From positions 1,023,501 to 1,087,500 of the forward strand of contig NZ_CP041025.1 in NCBI RefSeq assembly GCF_006385135.1: a stretch of DNA of 64,000 nt, given 5' to 3'. The position numbers and the translations under genes were made by a program. The notes under the pieces are model-generated. The model ran no database searches. It was not told the DNA's origin and worked only from the letters and a program-made list of their open reading frames with translations. The DNA is from Paremcibacter congregatus (GTDB taxonomy: Bacteria > Pseudomonadota > Alphaproteobacteria > Sphingomonadales > Emcibacteraceae). Below are positions 17,811 through 25,939 of this stretch, piece after piece. Each line of letters opens with the position of its first letter. Positions within the stretch are counted from its first letter, which is position 1.

Positions 17811-18542
17811 ATGGGTTTTCGCGGCTATCATTTCAGACCACGGCTTTGGCCAACAGTGATGACTATTCCAATGATTATAATTCTCTGTCTGCTGGGCAAC
17901 TGGCAGGTGGAGAGGTTGGCGTGGAAACTGGACCTGATTGAGAAGCTGGAGAGCCGCTATAGCCTTCCGTCGATCAAAATTCCTGTAAATATTGAGGCGC
18001 CCGATGATTGGCTGTATCGCCATGTAACAGTGACCGGTCGGTTTCTGCACATGCGGGAAATGCCGCTTTACGGGGCAGGACCAAATGGCAAACCAGGCTA
18101 TGACCTGTTCACGCCTTTGTTGCAGGATGACGGCAACGTGGTCATTATCAATCGTGGCTGGGTGCCGGAAAAACTGAAAGAACCTGCATCGCGACCACAA
18201 ACCATCACCAATGGCGAAGTCACCGTGACCGGTGTGTTGCGTAAAAGCTGGAAAAAAGAACGCTTCGCCCCGGATAATGATCTGGTGCGTAATATATGGT
18301 ATTATGGCGACCTGAATGCCATGGCGAAGGCGCAGGATTTAAAGAATGTCTTTCCGATGTTTGTCTATGCCGATAAAGCCGCAGAAGCCGGGGCATATCC
18401 GATGGGCGGTCGTACCCAGTTGAATATCATCAACAATCATCTGGATTACGCCTTGACCTGGTACGGGCTTGCTGTTGTATTGGTGATTATTTTCCTGATC
18501 TTCCATATTCGCAAAGCCGAACCAGAGAATGACCCGTTCTGA
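17811..18542 (+). CDS. SURF1 family oxidase assembly protein
   Basis: 243 residues with the SURF1 topology: one N-terminal helix (about 15-32), a large periplasmic domain and one C-terminal helix (about 205-225). Family motifs include LGNWQVERLAWK, GPNGKPGYDLFTPL and INRGWVP. SURF1 helps insert heme A into subunit I. It is the last gene of the operon, seven bases after the DUF983 gene. Confidence 0.94.
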   Translation: MGFRGYHFRPRLWPTVMTIPMIIILCLLGNWQVERLAWKLDLIEKLESRYSLPSIKIPVNIEAPDDWLYRHVTVTGRFLHMREMPLYGAGPNGKPGYDLFTPLLQDDGNVVIINRGWVPEKLKEPASRPQTITNGEVTVTGVLRKSWKKERFAPDNDLVRNIWYYGDLNAMAKAQDLKNVFPMFVYADKAAEAGAYPMGGRTQLNIINNHLDYALTWYGLAVVLVIIFLIFHIRKAEPENDPF

Positions 18543-18560
18543 TCAGCTAAAGACTTCTGC

Positions 18561-18588
18561 TTGCAAGAATGAGCTAAACTGATAATCT
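18561..18588 (+). promoter_or_regulatory. Candidate thrC promoter
   Basis: TTGCAA, 16 bases, then TAATCT, upstream of thrC and downstream of the SURF1 stop. Confidence 0.45.
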
Positions 18589-18593
18589 TTGCA

Positions 18594-18614
18594 GCCGAAT
18601 TAAGATGATTCGGC
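18594..18614 (+). other. Hairpin in thrC leader
   Basis: GCCGAAT pairs with ATTCGGC around TAAGATG, followed a few bases later by a smaller CAGGC/GCCTG stem-loop. Neither has a T-run, and no Thr-rich leader peptide is visible. Confidence 0.4.
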
Positions 18615-18664
18615 AGGCCGGTTGCCTGTGTTCTTCTATGCGCCACACATAAGGAATGAATTAA

Positions 18665-20062
18665 GTGAAATATATCAGTACCCGCGGTGAAGCCCCCGCA
18701 CTTGGATTCGAGGATGTCCTGTTAACCGGTCTCGCCCGTGACGGAGGATTATACATCCCGTCCGAATGGCCACAGTTAAGTCGTGATGAGATTAAGTCTT
18801 TCCGTGGAATGTCCTATCAGGACGTGGCTTTCCGGGTGATGAAACCCTTTGTCTGTAACGCCCACAGCAGCATTTCAGAAGATGACTTTGAAGCCATTGT
18901 CGCCAAGGCATACAGCACGTTTCGCCATAAGGCCGTTGTGCCGTTGGCCCAACTCGACAGTAATGAATGGATGCTGGAGCTGTTTCACGGCCCGACATTG
19001 GCTTTCAAGGATGTGGCTTTGCAGCTGCTCGGCCATCTGTTCGATCATGTGCTGACCAAACAGGGGCGGAAAGTCACCATCGTGGGGGCAACCTCCGGCG
19101 ATACCGGGTCCGCGGCCATTGAATGCGTGCGCGACCGGGCCTGCGCCGAGATCTTTATGCTGCATCCTTATGGCCGCGTGTCGGACGTGCAGCGTAAACA
19201 GATGACAACAGTTCTGTCGCCCAATGTACATAACCTGGCGGTTGATGGTAATTTCGATGATTGTCAGGCGATGGTCAAGGCGTTGTTCAACGACCTTTCT
19301 TTCCGCGACGAGATCACCCTGTCGGCGGTCAACAGCATAAACTGGGCCCGGGTAATGGCGCAGATCGTTTACTATTTCACTTCCGCTGTGGCCCTTGGCG
19401 CCCCGGACCGGGAAGTTTCCTACAGCGTACCGACCGGCAATTTCGGTGATATTTACGCCGGTTATGTGGCGCAGCAGATGGGTCTGCCGATCAAGCAGCT
19501 GGTGGTGGCCACCAACCGCAATGATATTCTGACCCGGGTTCTGACCACCGGCGACTATAGTGTTGGCACCGTCAGTCCGACCATCAGCCCGAGCATGGAT
19601 ATTCAGGTGTCGAGCAATTTTGAACGACTGCTGTTCAACCTCTATAACAAACAGGGCGACGATGTCCGGCGCCTGATGAATAATCTCAGTCAGTCGAAAA
19701 GTTTCACCATTGACGGGCCGGAACTTGCCAAAGCGCAACAGATTTTTGATGCGCTGCAGGTTAGCGAGGAAGATACCGAAGCCACCATCGGACAGGTTTA
19801 TCGGGAGAGCGGTCAGGTGATCGACCCGCATACCGCGGTTGGCGTTCAGGCCGCGCGGCGCAAGAATGCCGACGCCGCGACACCGATGGTCACCCTGAGC
19901 ACGGCCCATCCGGCGAAATTCCCGGAAGCCGTGGAAAAAGTTACGGGCCGTCATCCAGACTTGCCCGCCCATATGGCCGATCTGTTTGAGCGCGAAGAGC
20001 GCTGTGATCGCCTCACCCATGATCTGGATGCTTTGAAATCCTATATCCGAGAAAATATATGA
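18665..20062 (+). CDS. thrC: Threonine synthase
   Basis: 465 residues, the size of the long (class with extended C terminus) proteobacterial threonine synthase. The PLP lysine is in FHGPTLAFKDVALQLLG near residue 113, and the phosphate cradle is GATSGDTGSAA. It converts O-phosphohomoserine to threonine. The start is GTG at 18665, with AAGGAA upstream. It overlaps the M16 peptidase by 4 nt (ATGA), a pairing common in alphaproteobacteria. Confidence 0.96.
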   Translation: MKYISTRGEAPALGFEDVLLTGLARDGGLYIPSEWPQLSRDEIKSFRGMSYQDVAFRVMKPFVCNAHSSISEDDFEAIVAKAYSTFRHKAVVPLAQLDSNEWMLELFHGPTLAFKDVALQLLGHLFDHVLTKQGRKVTIVGATSGDTGSAAIECVRDRACAEIFMLHPYGRVSDVQRKQMTTVLSPNVHNLAVDGNFDDCQAMVKALFNDLSFRDEITLSAVNSINWARVMAQIVYYFTSAVALGAPDREVSYSVPTGNFGDIYAGYVAQQMGLPIKQLVVATNRNDILTRVLTTGDYSVGTVSPTISPSMDIQVSSNFERLLFNLYNKQGDDVRRLMNNLSQSKSFTIDGPELAKAQQIFDALQVSEEDTEATIGQVYRESGQVIDPHTAVGVQAARRKNADAATPMVTLSTAHPAKFPEAVEKVTGRHPDLPAHMADLFEREERCDRLTHDLDALKSYIRENI

Positions 20063-21315
20063 ATGTAAATGTGACAACATTAAGCAACGGCCTTCGGGTC
20101 GTGACCGACGTCATGCCTCATGTGGAGACCGTGACTGTCGGGGTATGGACCGATGTGGGCAGCCGTCACGAGACGGCGGCGCAGAACGGTCTGTCGCATA
20201 TGTTGGAACATATGGCCTTCAAGGGCACGCAAAAACGCTCCGCCAAGGATATCGCCGAAGTGGTGGAGGATGTAGGCGGTTATATGAACGCCTATACCTC
20301 GCGGGAACATACCACCTATTATGCCCGGCTGCTGAAGGAAGATCTCGCGCTTGGCGTTGATGTGCTCGCCGATATTTTGCAGAACTCTGTTTTCGATCCT
20401 CAGGAACTTGAACGCGAACGCGGCGTGATTATCCAGGAAATTGGCCAGTCCAACGATACGCCGGATGATATTGTTTTTGATTACCTGCAGGAAGCCTCCT
20501 ATCCGGATCAGCCCATTGGGCGGCCGATCCTCGGGACGACGGAACTGGTCAAAGGATTTCGTCGGGAAGAACTGGCAACCTATATGGCCGATCATTATAA
20601 AGCGGAGCAGATGGTCGTCGCTGTATCGGGGAACTTTGATCATGCAGAGTTGATCAAGCATGTGGAAGATCAGTTTTCCGATCTGGAGCATACCCGGCAA
20701 ATCCCGAAAGAGGGCGCCGCATATCACGGGGGCTCATATCTTCGGGATAGAAAGCTGGAACAGGTAAATCTGTTGCTGGGTTTTAACGGTATATCCTTTG
20801 ATGATCCGGATTTCTATACGGCCCAGATCATGTCGATGATCCTTGGTGGCGGTATGTCATCCCGCCTGTTTCAGGAAGTGCGGGAAACCCGCGGTCTGGT
20901 TTATTCGATCTACAGCTTTATGCAGTCCTACCTTGATGGCGGCAGTTTCGCCATTCATGCCGGTACCGGACCGGAGCAGGTGCGCGAACTGATTCCTGTG
21001 GTGGCCGAGGAGATGCACAAGATGTCGCATCATGTCGGGACGGAGGAAGTCAACCGGGCGCGGGCACAGATGAAGGCTGGCCTGCTGATGTCGCTGGAAA
21101 GCACCACCAACCGTATGGAGCAGCTGGGACGTCAGATGATGATCTTTGGCAAACCGATTTCGCACGAGGATATTGTCGAGAAAATTGATCAGGTAGACGC
21201 CACGGCGATCATGCGTTTCACCGACCGTTTGCTGAATGATAATAAACTGTCGCTGGCGGCTGTGGGCCCGCTTGGTCATCTGGAAGATTACGACAAGATC
21301 GCTGCGCTGTTTTAG
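20059..21315 (+). CDS. M16 family zinc peptidase
   Basis: 418 residues, a single-chain pitrilysin-family (processing-peptidase-like) protein. The inverted zinc motif HxxEH is at His47-Glu50-His51 in SHMLEHMAF, with the downstream Glu in ERERGVIIQEIG. The C-terminal half has the inactive M16 domain with GGGMSSRLFQEVRE. This type resembles mitochondrial beta-MPP and alphaproteobacterial homologues; its bacterial substrate is not known. It is coupled to thrC by a 4-nt overlap. Confidence 0.94.
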   Translation: MNVNVTTLSNGLRVVTDVMPHVETVTVGVWTDVGSRHETAAQNGLSHMLEHMAFKGTQKRSAKDIAEVVEDVGGYMNAYTSREHTTYYARLLKEDLALGVDVLADILQNSVFDPQELERERGVIIQEIGQSNDTPDDIVFDYLQEASYPDQPIGRPILGTTELVKGFRREELATYMADHYKAEQMVVAVSGNFDHAELIKHVEDQFSDLEHTRQIPKEGAAYHGGSYLRDRKLEQVNLLLGFNGISFDDPDFYTAQIMSMILGGGMSSRLFQEVRETRGLVYSIYSFMQSYLDGGSFAIHAGTGPEQVRELIPVVAEEMHKMSHHVGTEEVNRARAQMKAGLLMSLESTTNRMEQLGRQMMIFGKPISHEDIVEKIDQVDATAIMRFTDRLLNDNKLSLAAVGPLGHLEDYDKIAALF

Positions 21316-21354
21316 AGCCTTGAGGCTTTAAGGCAAAAATTCAGGGGAAGGCTT

Positions 21355-22152
21355 ATGACGATAACATTGTTGGCGTGCCAGATTGAGTTGCCGCAGATTA
21401 CGTCCGTTGAGGCACGAAACCACTATACAGCCGAAATGATCCAAAGACTTGATCACTGTCTGATCTCACGGCCTGCGGATATGGTGGTTTTCCCAGAACT
21501 CTCTTCCACCGGCTACCCGATGCAGGGACTAGAGAATATTTCAGAACTGGCTGAGGATATGGCCGGTGTCACGGTGACGGCATTCGCGGAACTTGCCCAG
21601 AAACATAAAACTGCGATCTGTTTCGGTATGCCACGGCGTGCGGGAGACAGCGTGATGCTGTCGCAAGTCATGGTTTATGGCGATGGCAGAGCCGCTGGTT
21701 TTTACGATAAAATCTATCTCCATAGCGGGGAAAAACCGGCTTTTAGCGCGGGGGAGAAAATATTCGTAACCGAGCTCGCCGGCTTACGCTTTGGTGTGAT
21801 CATCTGTTACGACATGCGTTTTCCCGAGCTTTGCCGCCGTTTAGCCTTTGAGGGAAGTGTCGACGTGATCCTGCATGCGGTAGCCATGGAGCGGGACGAC
21901 ACCTTCAGATCCTGGCCGTCGTTTGTCCTGACACGGGCATTGGAAAATGAAGCCTATATGCTGAGTGTGAACTATGCGGGTGACGATTTCGGTGGCAGTC
22001 TTTTCTGCCCGCCACGTTTGGATGAGGGGCATGACATGTGTTGCTTGGATACATCCGAAGATTTTCATTATTTTACCGTTGATCAAACAATGATTGATTC
22101 AGTGAGAAAACATCCCAGCTACCGGTCAGTACAGAAGGAGAAAGACTGTTGA
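21355..22152 (+). CDS. Carbon-nitrogen hydrolase (nitrilase superfamily)
   Basis: 265 residues with the Glu-Lys-Cys triad of the superfamily: Glu in FPELSSTGYP (about residue 48), Lys in YDKIYLHSGE, Cys in VIICYDMRFPE. Probable amidase acting on a small amide; nitrilase, carbamoylputrescine amidase and omega-amidase branches cannot be distinguished here. GGGGAAGG lies just before the ATG at 21355. The stop overlaps the following TTG start by four bases. Confidence 0.9.
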   Translation: MTITLLACQIELPQITSVEARNHYTAEMIQRLDHCLISRPADMVVFPELSSTGYPMQGLENISELAEDMAGVTVTAFAELAQKHKTAICFGMPRRAGDSVMLSQVMVYGDGRAAGFYDKIYLHSGEKPAFSAGEKIFVTELAGLRFGVIICYDMRFPELCRRLAFEGSVDVILHAVAMERDDTFRSWPSFVLTRALENEAYMLSVNYAGDDFGGSLFCPPRLDEGHDMCCLDTSEDFHYFTVDQTMIDSVRKHPSYRSVQKEKDC

Positions 22153-22481
22153 CCGATTATATTATTACTATTGGTATTTTAATCTTACAGTTCATTCTCA
22201 GTTGGTTCGTAGCAGGGTTTTATTGGAGAGCTTTGTTGGGGACAGATAAATACTTTAGTGGCGTAATTAAAATTATCATTGTTGGAGTGTCTTGGCTGGC
22301 GGTTATCATTTTGTTATTCGCTATTTGCGGGGGCGTATTGTTTCTTTCCGAGTTGCTTAAAATATCCGTCGACTCTTCTTTCTGGCTTCTTGCAATAGTA
22401 TTAGCCAACCTTCTGTTAGCGATTTTTTTATCTTCAAAACCCTACAAAAATAGACTGAAAAAAGCTGGGTTCTTCGGCTGA
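22149..22481 (+). CDS. Small membrane protein, unknown
   Basis: 110 residues with three or four hydrophobic helices and a Lys-rich C terminus. No family is recognised. The start is TTG at 22149, supported by AAGGAG eight bases upstream. The gene is visibly A/T-richer, with TTA/ATT-rich codon use, unlike the nitrilase gene it overlaps; this may reflect recent acquisition or only its membrane composition. Confidence 0.6.
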   Translation: MTDYIITIGILILQFILSWFVAGFYWRALLGTDKYFSGVIKIIIVGVSWLAVIILLFAICGGVLFLSELLKISVDSSFWLLAIVLANLLLAIFLSSKPYKNRLKKAGFFG

Positions 22482-22600
22482 AGATAGGCGCACTTTTCTT
22501 TAGGGTTTGGCGGAGCGTTACATTCTGTTCTTTATCCTGAGACTTTATATTATATTCCGTCGCAGGACTAGGAAGGCGTCGTCTCCCTTAAAGATGAGGT

Positions 22601-23014
22601 CTATTCATGTTCGCTGCGCGGTAATCCATCAATGAATTCTATTTGTGGGAGCTGCTGGCTGGTCCAGATGTGTTTTTTGGCGCGGAAGGCCTCCGGATCG
22701 TCAAAGGCCCCCAAGGCAATATCCACTGTCTTGGGGAAATGAAACGTCAGGGTCGCGCCACAATCCGGGCAAAATCCCCGTTCTGATATGGCGCCCGATG
22801 AGAAGAGTTTCAACGCTCCTTTAGTGACGACGAAATCCTCTTTGGCAAAGGTTACCCAGGGGACGAAGGCCGCGCCTGAGGAACGTTTACACCAGTCACA
22901 ATGACAAAGGGTGACATTCTGACCATCACCCTGGGCGTGCAGTTCTATTCGACCACACAGACAGCGGGCGCTATAAGTTTCTTGTGTTATTGAGAAGGTC
23001 ATTCTGTTTGGCAA
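22601..23014 (-). CDS. GFA family zinc protein, copy 2
   Basis: 137 residues, GFA fold with zinc Cys pairs CLCG, CHCDWCKR and CPDCGATL. It is a close paralogue of the gene immediately upstream, so the pair arose by tandem duplication. The TTG at 23014 is chosen: AAGGAG lies nine bases upstream within the end of the preceding gene, and the start follows that stop by one base. An ATG at 23002 is the alternative. It is last in the mutY-gst-gfa-gfa series. Confidence 0.87.
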   Translation of the reverse strand: MPNRMTFSITQETYSARCLCGRIELHAQGDGQNVTLCHCDWCKRSSGAAFVPWVTFAKEDFVVTKGALKLFSSGAISERGFCPDCGATLTFHFPKTVDIALGAFDDPEAFRAKKHIWTSQQLPQIEFIDGLPRSEHE

Positions 23015-23015
23015 G

Positions 23016-23411
23016 TCAGCTTGCTCCTTCGTCATACTTTGGCAGATCATCAACTATCGTCACATGACTGATCTTGCTTTTAACCCAGATATGCTGATGG
23101 GCCGGAAAATCCTCTGGTTTATCCATGACACCGAGCGCGATGTCAAAGGACCGTTCCGACTGGAAGCTCATGGTCGAGCCACAATCGGGGCAAAAACCCC
23201 TATGACACCCCGGACTTGAGTCGTAATGACTGAGGGTGCCCGATGTTACACGCACCTGCTCCGGTGCAAAAATGACCAGCGGCAGGAAGGCCGATCCCGA
23301 CACCTGTTGGCACCATTTGCAATGGCAATATTCGGTATATTTAGCGGGGCCGGTGGCCTCTAACGTGATCTTGCCACACAGGCAGCGGGCGGTATGAATA
23401 TCTGCTGTCAT
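23016..23411 (-). CDS. GFA family zinc protein, copy 1
   Basis: 131 residues, GFA fold with Cys pairs CLCG near residue 10, CHCKWC near residue 29 and CPDCGSTM near residue 74. The ATG at 23411 follows GGAG by seven bases and overlaps the stop of the upstream glutathione S-transferase by 4 nt (ATGA), so the two are translationally coupled. GFA proteins have been proposed to handle glutathione adducts of formaldehyde, and coupling to a GST fits glutathione-linked detoxification. The substrate is unproven. Confidence 0.88.
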   Translation of the reverse strand: MTADIHTARCLCGKITLEATGPAKYTEYCHCKWCQQVSGSAFLPLVIFAPEQVRVTSGTLSHYDSSPGCHRGFCPDCGSTMSFQSERSFDIALGVMDKPEDFPAHQHIWVKSKISHVTIVDDLPKYDEGAS

Positions 23412-24031
23412 GATTTTCTCCAATCTTCTGGATACATTGCCACAAACCCCGGGGTCTGTTCAATGCGTCTGAACCAGGCAAGGATCGCCGGGAAGGTTGA
23501 AAGGTCGAAGCCGCCCATAGCCGCTTTATGCGTATAGGCAAACAGGGCAATGTCGGCGATGCTGTAGCGGTCCTCCACCAAATAGTCATGGGCGGCCAGC
23601 CGGTTTTCCATAATCTGTAAGGCGATATAACCTTTTTCATGCAGGCTGGGTATTTCTGCCCGGCGTGGGCTGTCTTCCGGCAACATGGTCAGAATATATT
23701 TAGCGACGGCAACAAAGGGTTCGTGGCTATATTGCTCGAAAAAAAGCCATTTCATCACTTCGGCCTGATGCCATTTGTCTTCGGGGAAAAGGTCGGTGCC
23801 GACCGCGAAATAATAGAGGATCGCGTTTGATTCCGCCAGGCAGCGACCATCTTCGAACTGAACCACAGGAATGCGGCCATTCTCATTGATGTTGGAGAGA
23901 TATTCTGCCGTGCGGGTCTCGCCTTTGGTGACATCATACTGGATTGTCTTGAAGGGCAGACCCAACTGGCTGAGCAGGAGCCGCGCCTTGTAGGCATTGC
24001 CGGATTCGGTATTGTCGTGAAGAATGAACAT
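23408..24031 (-). CDS. Glutathione S-transferase family protein
   Basis: 207 residues: the thioredoxin-like N-terminal domain has the glutathione-site IPVVQFEDGR and LAESNAILYYFA (Glu-Ser that binds the gamma-glutamyl group), and the helical C-terminal domain has YSIADIALFAYTH. It begins MFILHDNTESGNAYKARLLL. It conjugates or reduces via glutathione; the substrate is unknown. It lies 12 nt after mutY and overlaps the GFA gene downstream. Confidence 0.93.
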   Translation of the reverse strand: MFILHDNTESGNAYKARLLLSQLGLPFKTIQYDVTKGETRTAEYLSNINENGRIPVVQFEDGRCLAESNAILYYFAVGTDLFPEDKWHQAEVMKWLFFEQYSHEPFVAVAKYILTMLPEDSPRRAEIPSLHEKGYIALQIMENRLAAHDYLVEDRYSIADIALFAYTHKAAMGGFDLSTFPAILAWFRRIEQTPGFVAMYPEDWRKS

Positions 24032-24043
24032 TTTTTGAATCTC

Positions 24044-25147
24044 CTATAAATCAAGTACAGGTTCGCGCAGATGGTGGATGACCTTCATCATCACCGTCGG
24101 CAGAGCCAGGTCATTGATGCGGCTGAAGGGGAACCAGTCGCCTTCCTGCAGATCAATCTGTTCGGCGAATTCGAGCCGGATGACTTTCAGTTCCAGATGG
24201 AAATGGGTGAATGTATGACGCACCATACCGGGTGTTTCTTTCCAGTTGGTGATGATGGGAATTTGCGGGGCGGGGACTTCATCCCAGCTTTTGCTTTCCA
24301 GCCAGTCCGTAGAGGGCACTTCCATCATGCCGCCGAGCAGGCCATTTTCCGGACGACGGCATAACCATATATGGTTGTTGAACTCGGCCCAGAAGGCGTA
24401 ACCGCGGCGGGTTGGCTTCGGCGCTTTTGATTTACGGCGGGGCAGCTGGTCAGCAGTGCCAAGCGCATTGGCGGCGCAATGGTCTTCCCAGGGGCAGCGC
24501 CCGGAACATTTCAGAAGCTTCGGACCGCAGATATTGGCGCCCAGATCCATCACGGCTTGCGCGTAATCCCCGGCGCGATGCTGCGGGGTCATACGCTCAG
24601 TAAGTTCTTTTAAAGCAGGCTTTGCATCGGGCAGGGGCGTGGTCACATTAAACATGCGCGCCATAACCCGTTCGATATTGCCATCCATAACGGCAGCGGG
24701 TTGCCCAAAGGCGATGGCGGCGATGGCGGCCGCGGTATAGGGGCCAACACCGGGTAACTGCAACAGGTTTTCTTCCGTATCGGGGAAGATACCGTTCAGT
24801 TCTTCTGTTACATATTGGGCGCATTTATGCAGATTGCGGGCCCGGGCATAATAGCCGAGCCCGGCCCAGGCAACCAGAACATCGTCCTGTGCAGCCGCCG
24901 CCAGATCCTGCACCCTTGGCCATTGGTGCAAAAATTTGATGAAGTAGGGGATCACGGTGGTGACAGTGGTCTGCTGCAGCATGATCTCGCTCAGCCAGAT
25001 ATGATAAGGATCTGGTTCGATGTCAGATCCAGGAGGGATCCGCCAGGGCAGTGTGCGTGCATTGACATCATACCAGTCGAGCAGAGCATCGGTAAGCTCT
25101 GTCGGGTCTTGTGGCGTCTTGCTGTGCGGGGAAATTATACTGTCCAT
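24044..25147 (-). CDS. mutY: A/G-specific adenine glycosylase MutY
   Basis: 367 residues: N-terminal HhH-GPD domain with the catalytic Glu in LSEIMLQQTTV, helix-hairpin-helix LPGVGPYTAAAI, catalytic Asp in VMDGNIERV, then the Fe-S loop and a C-terminal NUDIX-like domain for 8-oxoG recognition. It removes A mispaired with 8-oxoG. The cluster cysteines read C-x6-C-x3-C-x5-C rather than the usual C-x6-C-x2-C-x5-C; the extra residue is in the CSGRC segment and was confirmed on the nucleotide sequence. It heads a run with gst and two GFA genes. Confidence 0.95.
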   Translation of the reverse strand: MDSIISPHSKTPQDPTELTDALLDWYDVNARTLPWRIPPGSDIEPDPYHIWLSEIMLQQTTVTTVIPYFIKFLHQWPRVQDLAAAAQDDVLVAWAGLGYYARARNLHKCAQYVTEELNGIFPDTEENLLQLPGVGPYTAAAIAAIAFGQPAAVMDGNIERVMARMFNVTTPLPDAKPALKELTERMTPQHRAGDYAQAVMDLGANICGPKLLKCSGRCPWEDHCAANALGTADQLPRRKSKAPKPTRRGYAFWAEFNNHIWLCRRPENGLLGGMMEVPSTDWLESKSWDEVPAPQIPIITNWKETPGMVRHTFTHFHLELKVIRLEFAEQIDLQEGDWFPFSRINDLALPTVMMKVIHHLREPVLDL

Positions 25148-25244
25148 AAATCCATATCATCTCGTGAAGCGGGACTATACATGAGTTGAATGATGAATCC
25201 AAGGCCGGGCTGCCGTCGATGATAAGTCTTGAACGGCTAGTCTG

Positions 25245-25895
25245 CTAGTCCTGCGGAATCCGGATATGGGCGTAAAGAATGGGCATGGGAAAATTTTCGT
25301 CCTTGATGCTGGTCACCGAAAAGTCTGTAAAATGCTTACTCAGTAATTGAGTGAGTTTTTTTCGTGTGAATTTAATGACATGCGACGGTTCATCAATAGG
25401 CCCCAGGCAATCGTCCGGCACGAACAGAAAACAGGTGGCGTCGGGCCTGGCGACCCGCTTGATTTCATCAAGGAAGCGGTCGCGCTTGATAATATGTTCT
25501 AAAATTTGCGACGCAATCACCACATCGAAGCTATCGTCCTGATAGTCAATTTTCGGCAGGTGTGATTCGAAGGCTGTGATGCCGAGTTCTGTCAAACGAC
25601 GTTTACACAGGGGGGATATTTCGGTGCCATACAGGTTCTGATAACCCTTTTTTTTTAAGTGCCGCAGGATGGAACCGGTGCCGCAGGCGATATCCAGAAT
25701 GGCGTCTGTAGGACGGGTTTCGCTTTCGATCAGTTTGTTTTTGGTGGGCCAAATTCTCTTGGGGCTGTCCCATTCTTTGTCATATATCTCATCCCAATAG
25801 GCGGCTGTGTTCACTTTCACGCCGATATTGCTTATCTTGTGATAAAGCAGGGGGAAATTTTCCGAGATAAAGTTTTTAAAACGCCATGGCAGCAT
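25245..25895 (-). CDS. SAM-dependent methyltransferase, class I
   Basis: 216 residues with the Rossmann motif ILDIACGTGSILRHL (SAM site) near residue 75 and motif post-IV FDVVIASQILEHI. The substrate is unknown. AAGGGG sits about six bases before the ATG. It lies between mutY and the DUF3667 gene on the same strand. A/T content is somewhat higher than in mutY. Confidence 0.88.
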   Translation of the reverse strand: MLPWRFKNFISENFPLLYHKISNIGVKVNTAAYWDEIYDKEWDSPKRIWPTKNKLIESETRPTDAILDIACGTGSILRHLKKKGYQNLYGTEISPLCKRRLTELGITAFESHLPKIDYQDDSFDVVIASQILEHIIKRDRFLDEIKRVARPDATCFLFVPDDCLGPIDEPSHVIKFTRKKLTQLLSKHFTDFSVTSIKDENFPMPILYAHIRIPQD

Positions 25896-25939
25896 AGGGT
25901 GCCCCTTTTATTTCATCATACCTTGTTTTTTTGAGTATT

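Noticed and set aside
18541-18664. Threonine attenuator before thrC
   Set aside because: No Thr/Ile-rich leader peptide and no terminator with T-run.
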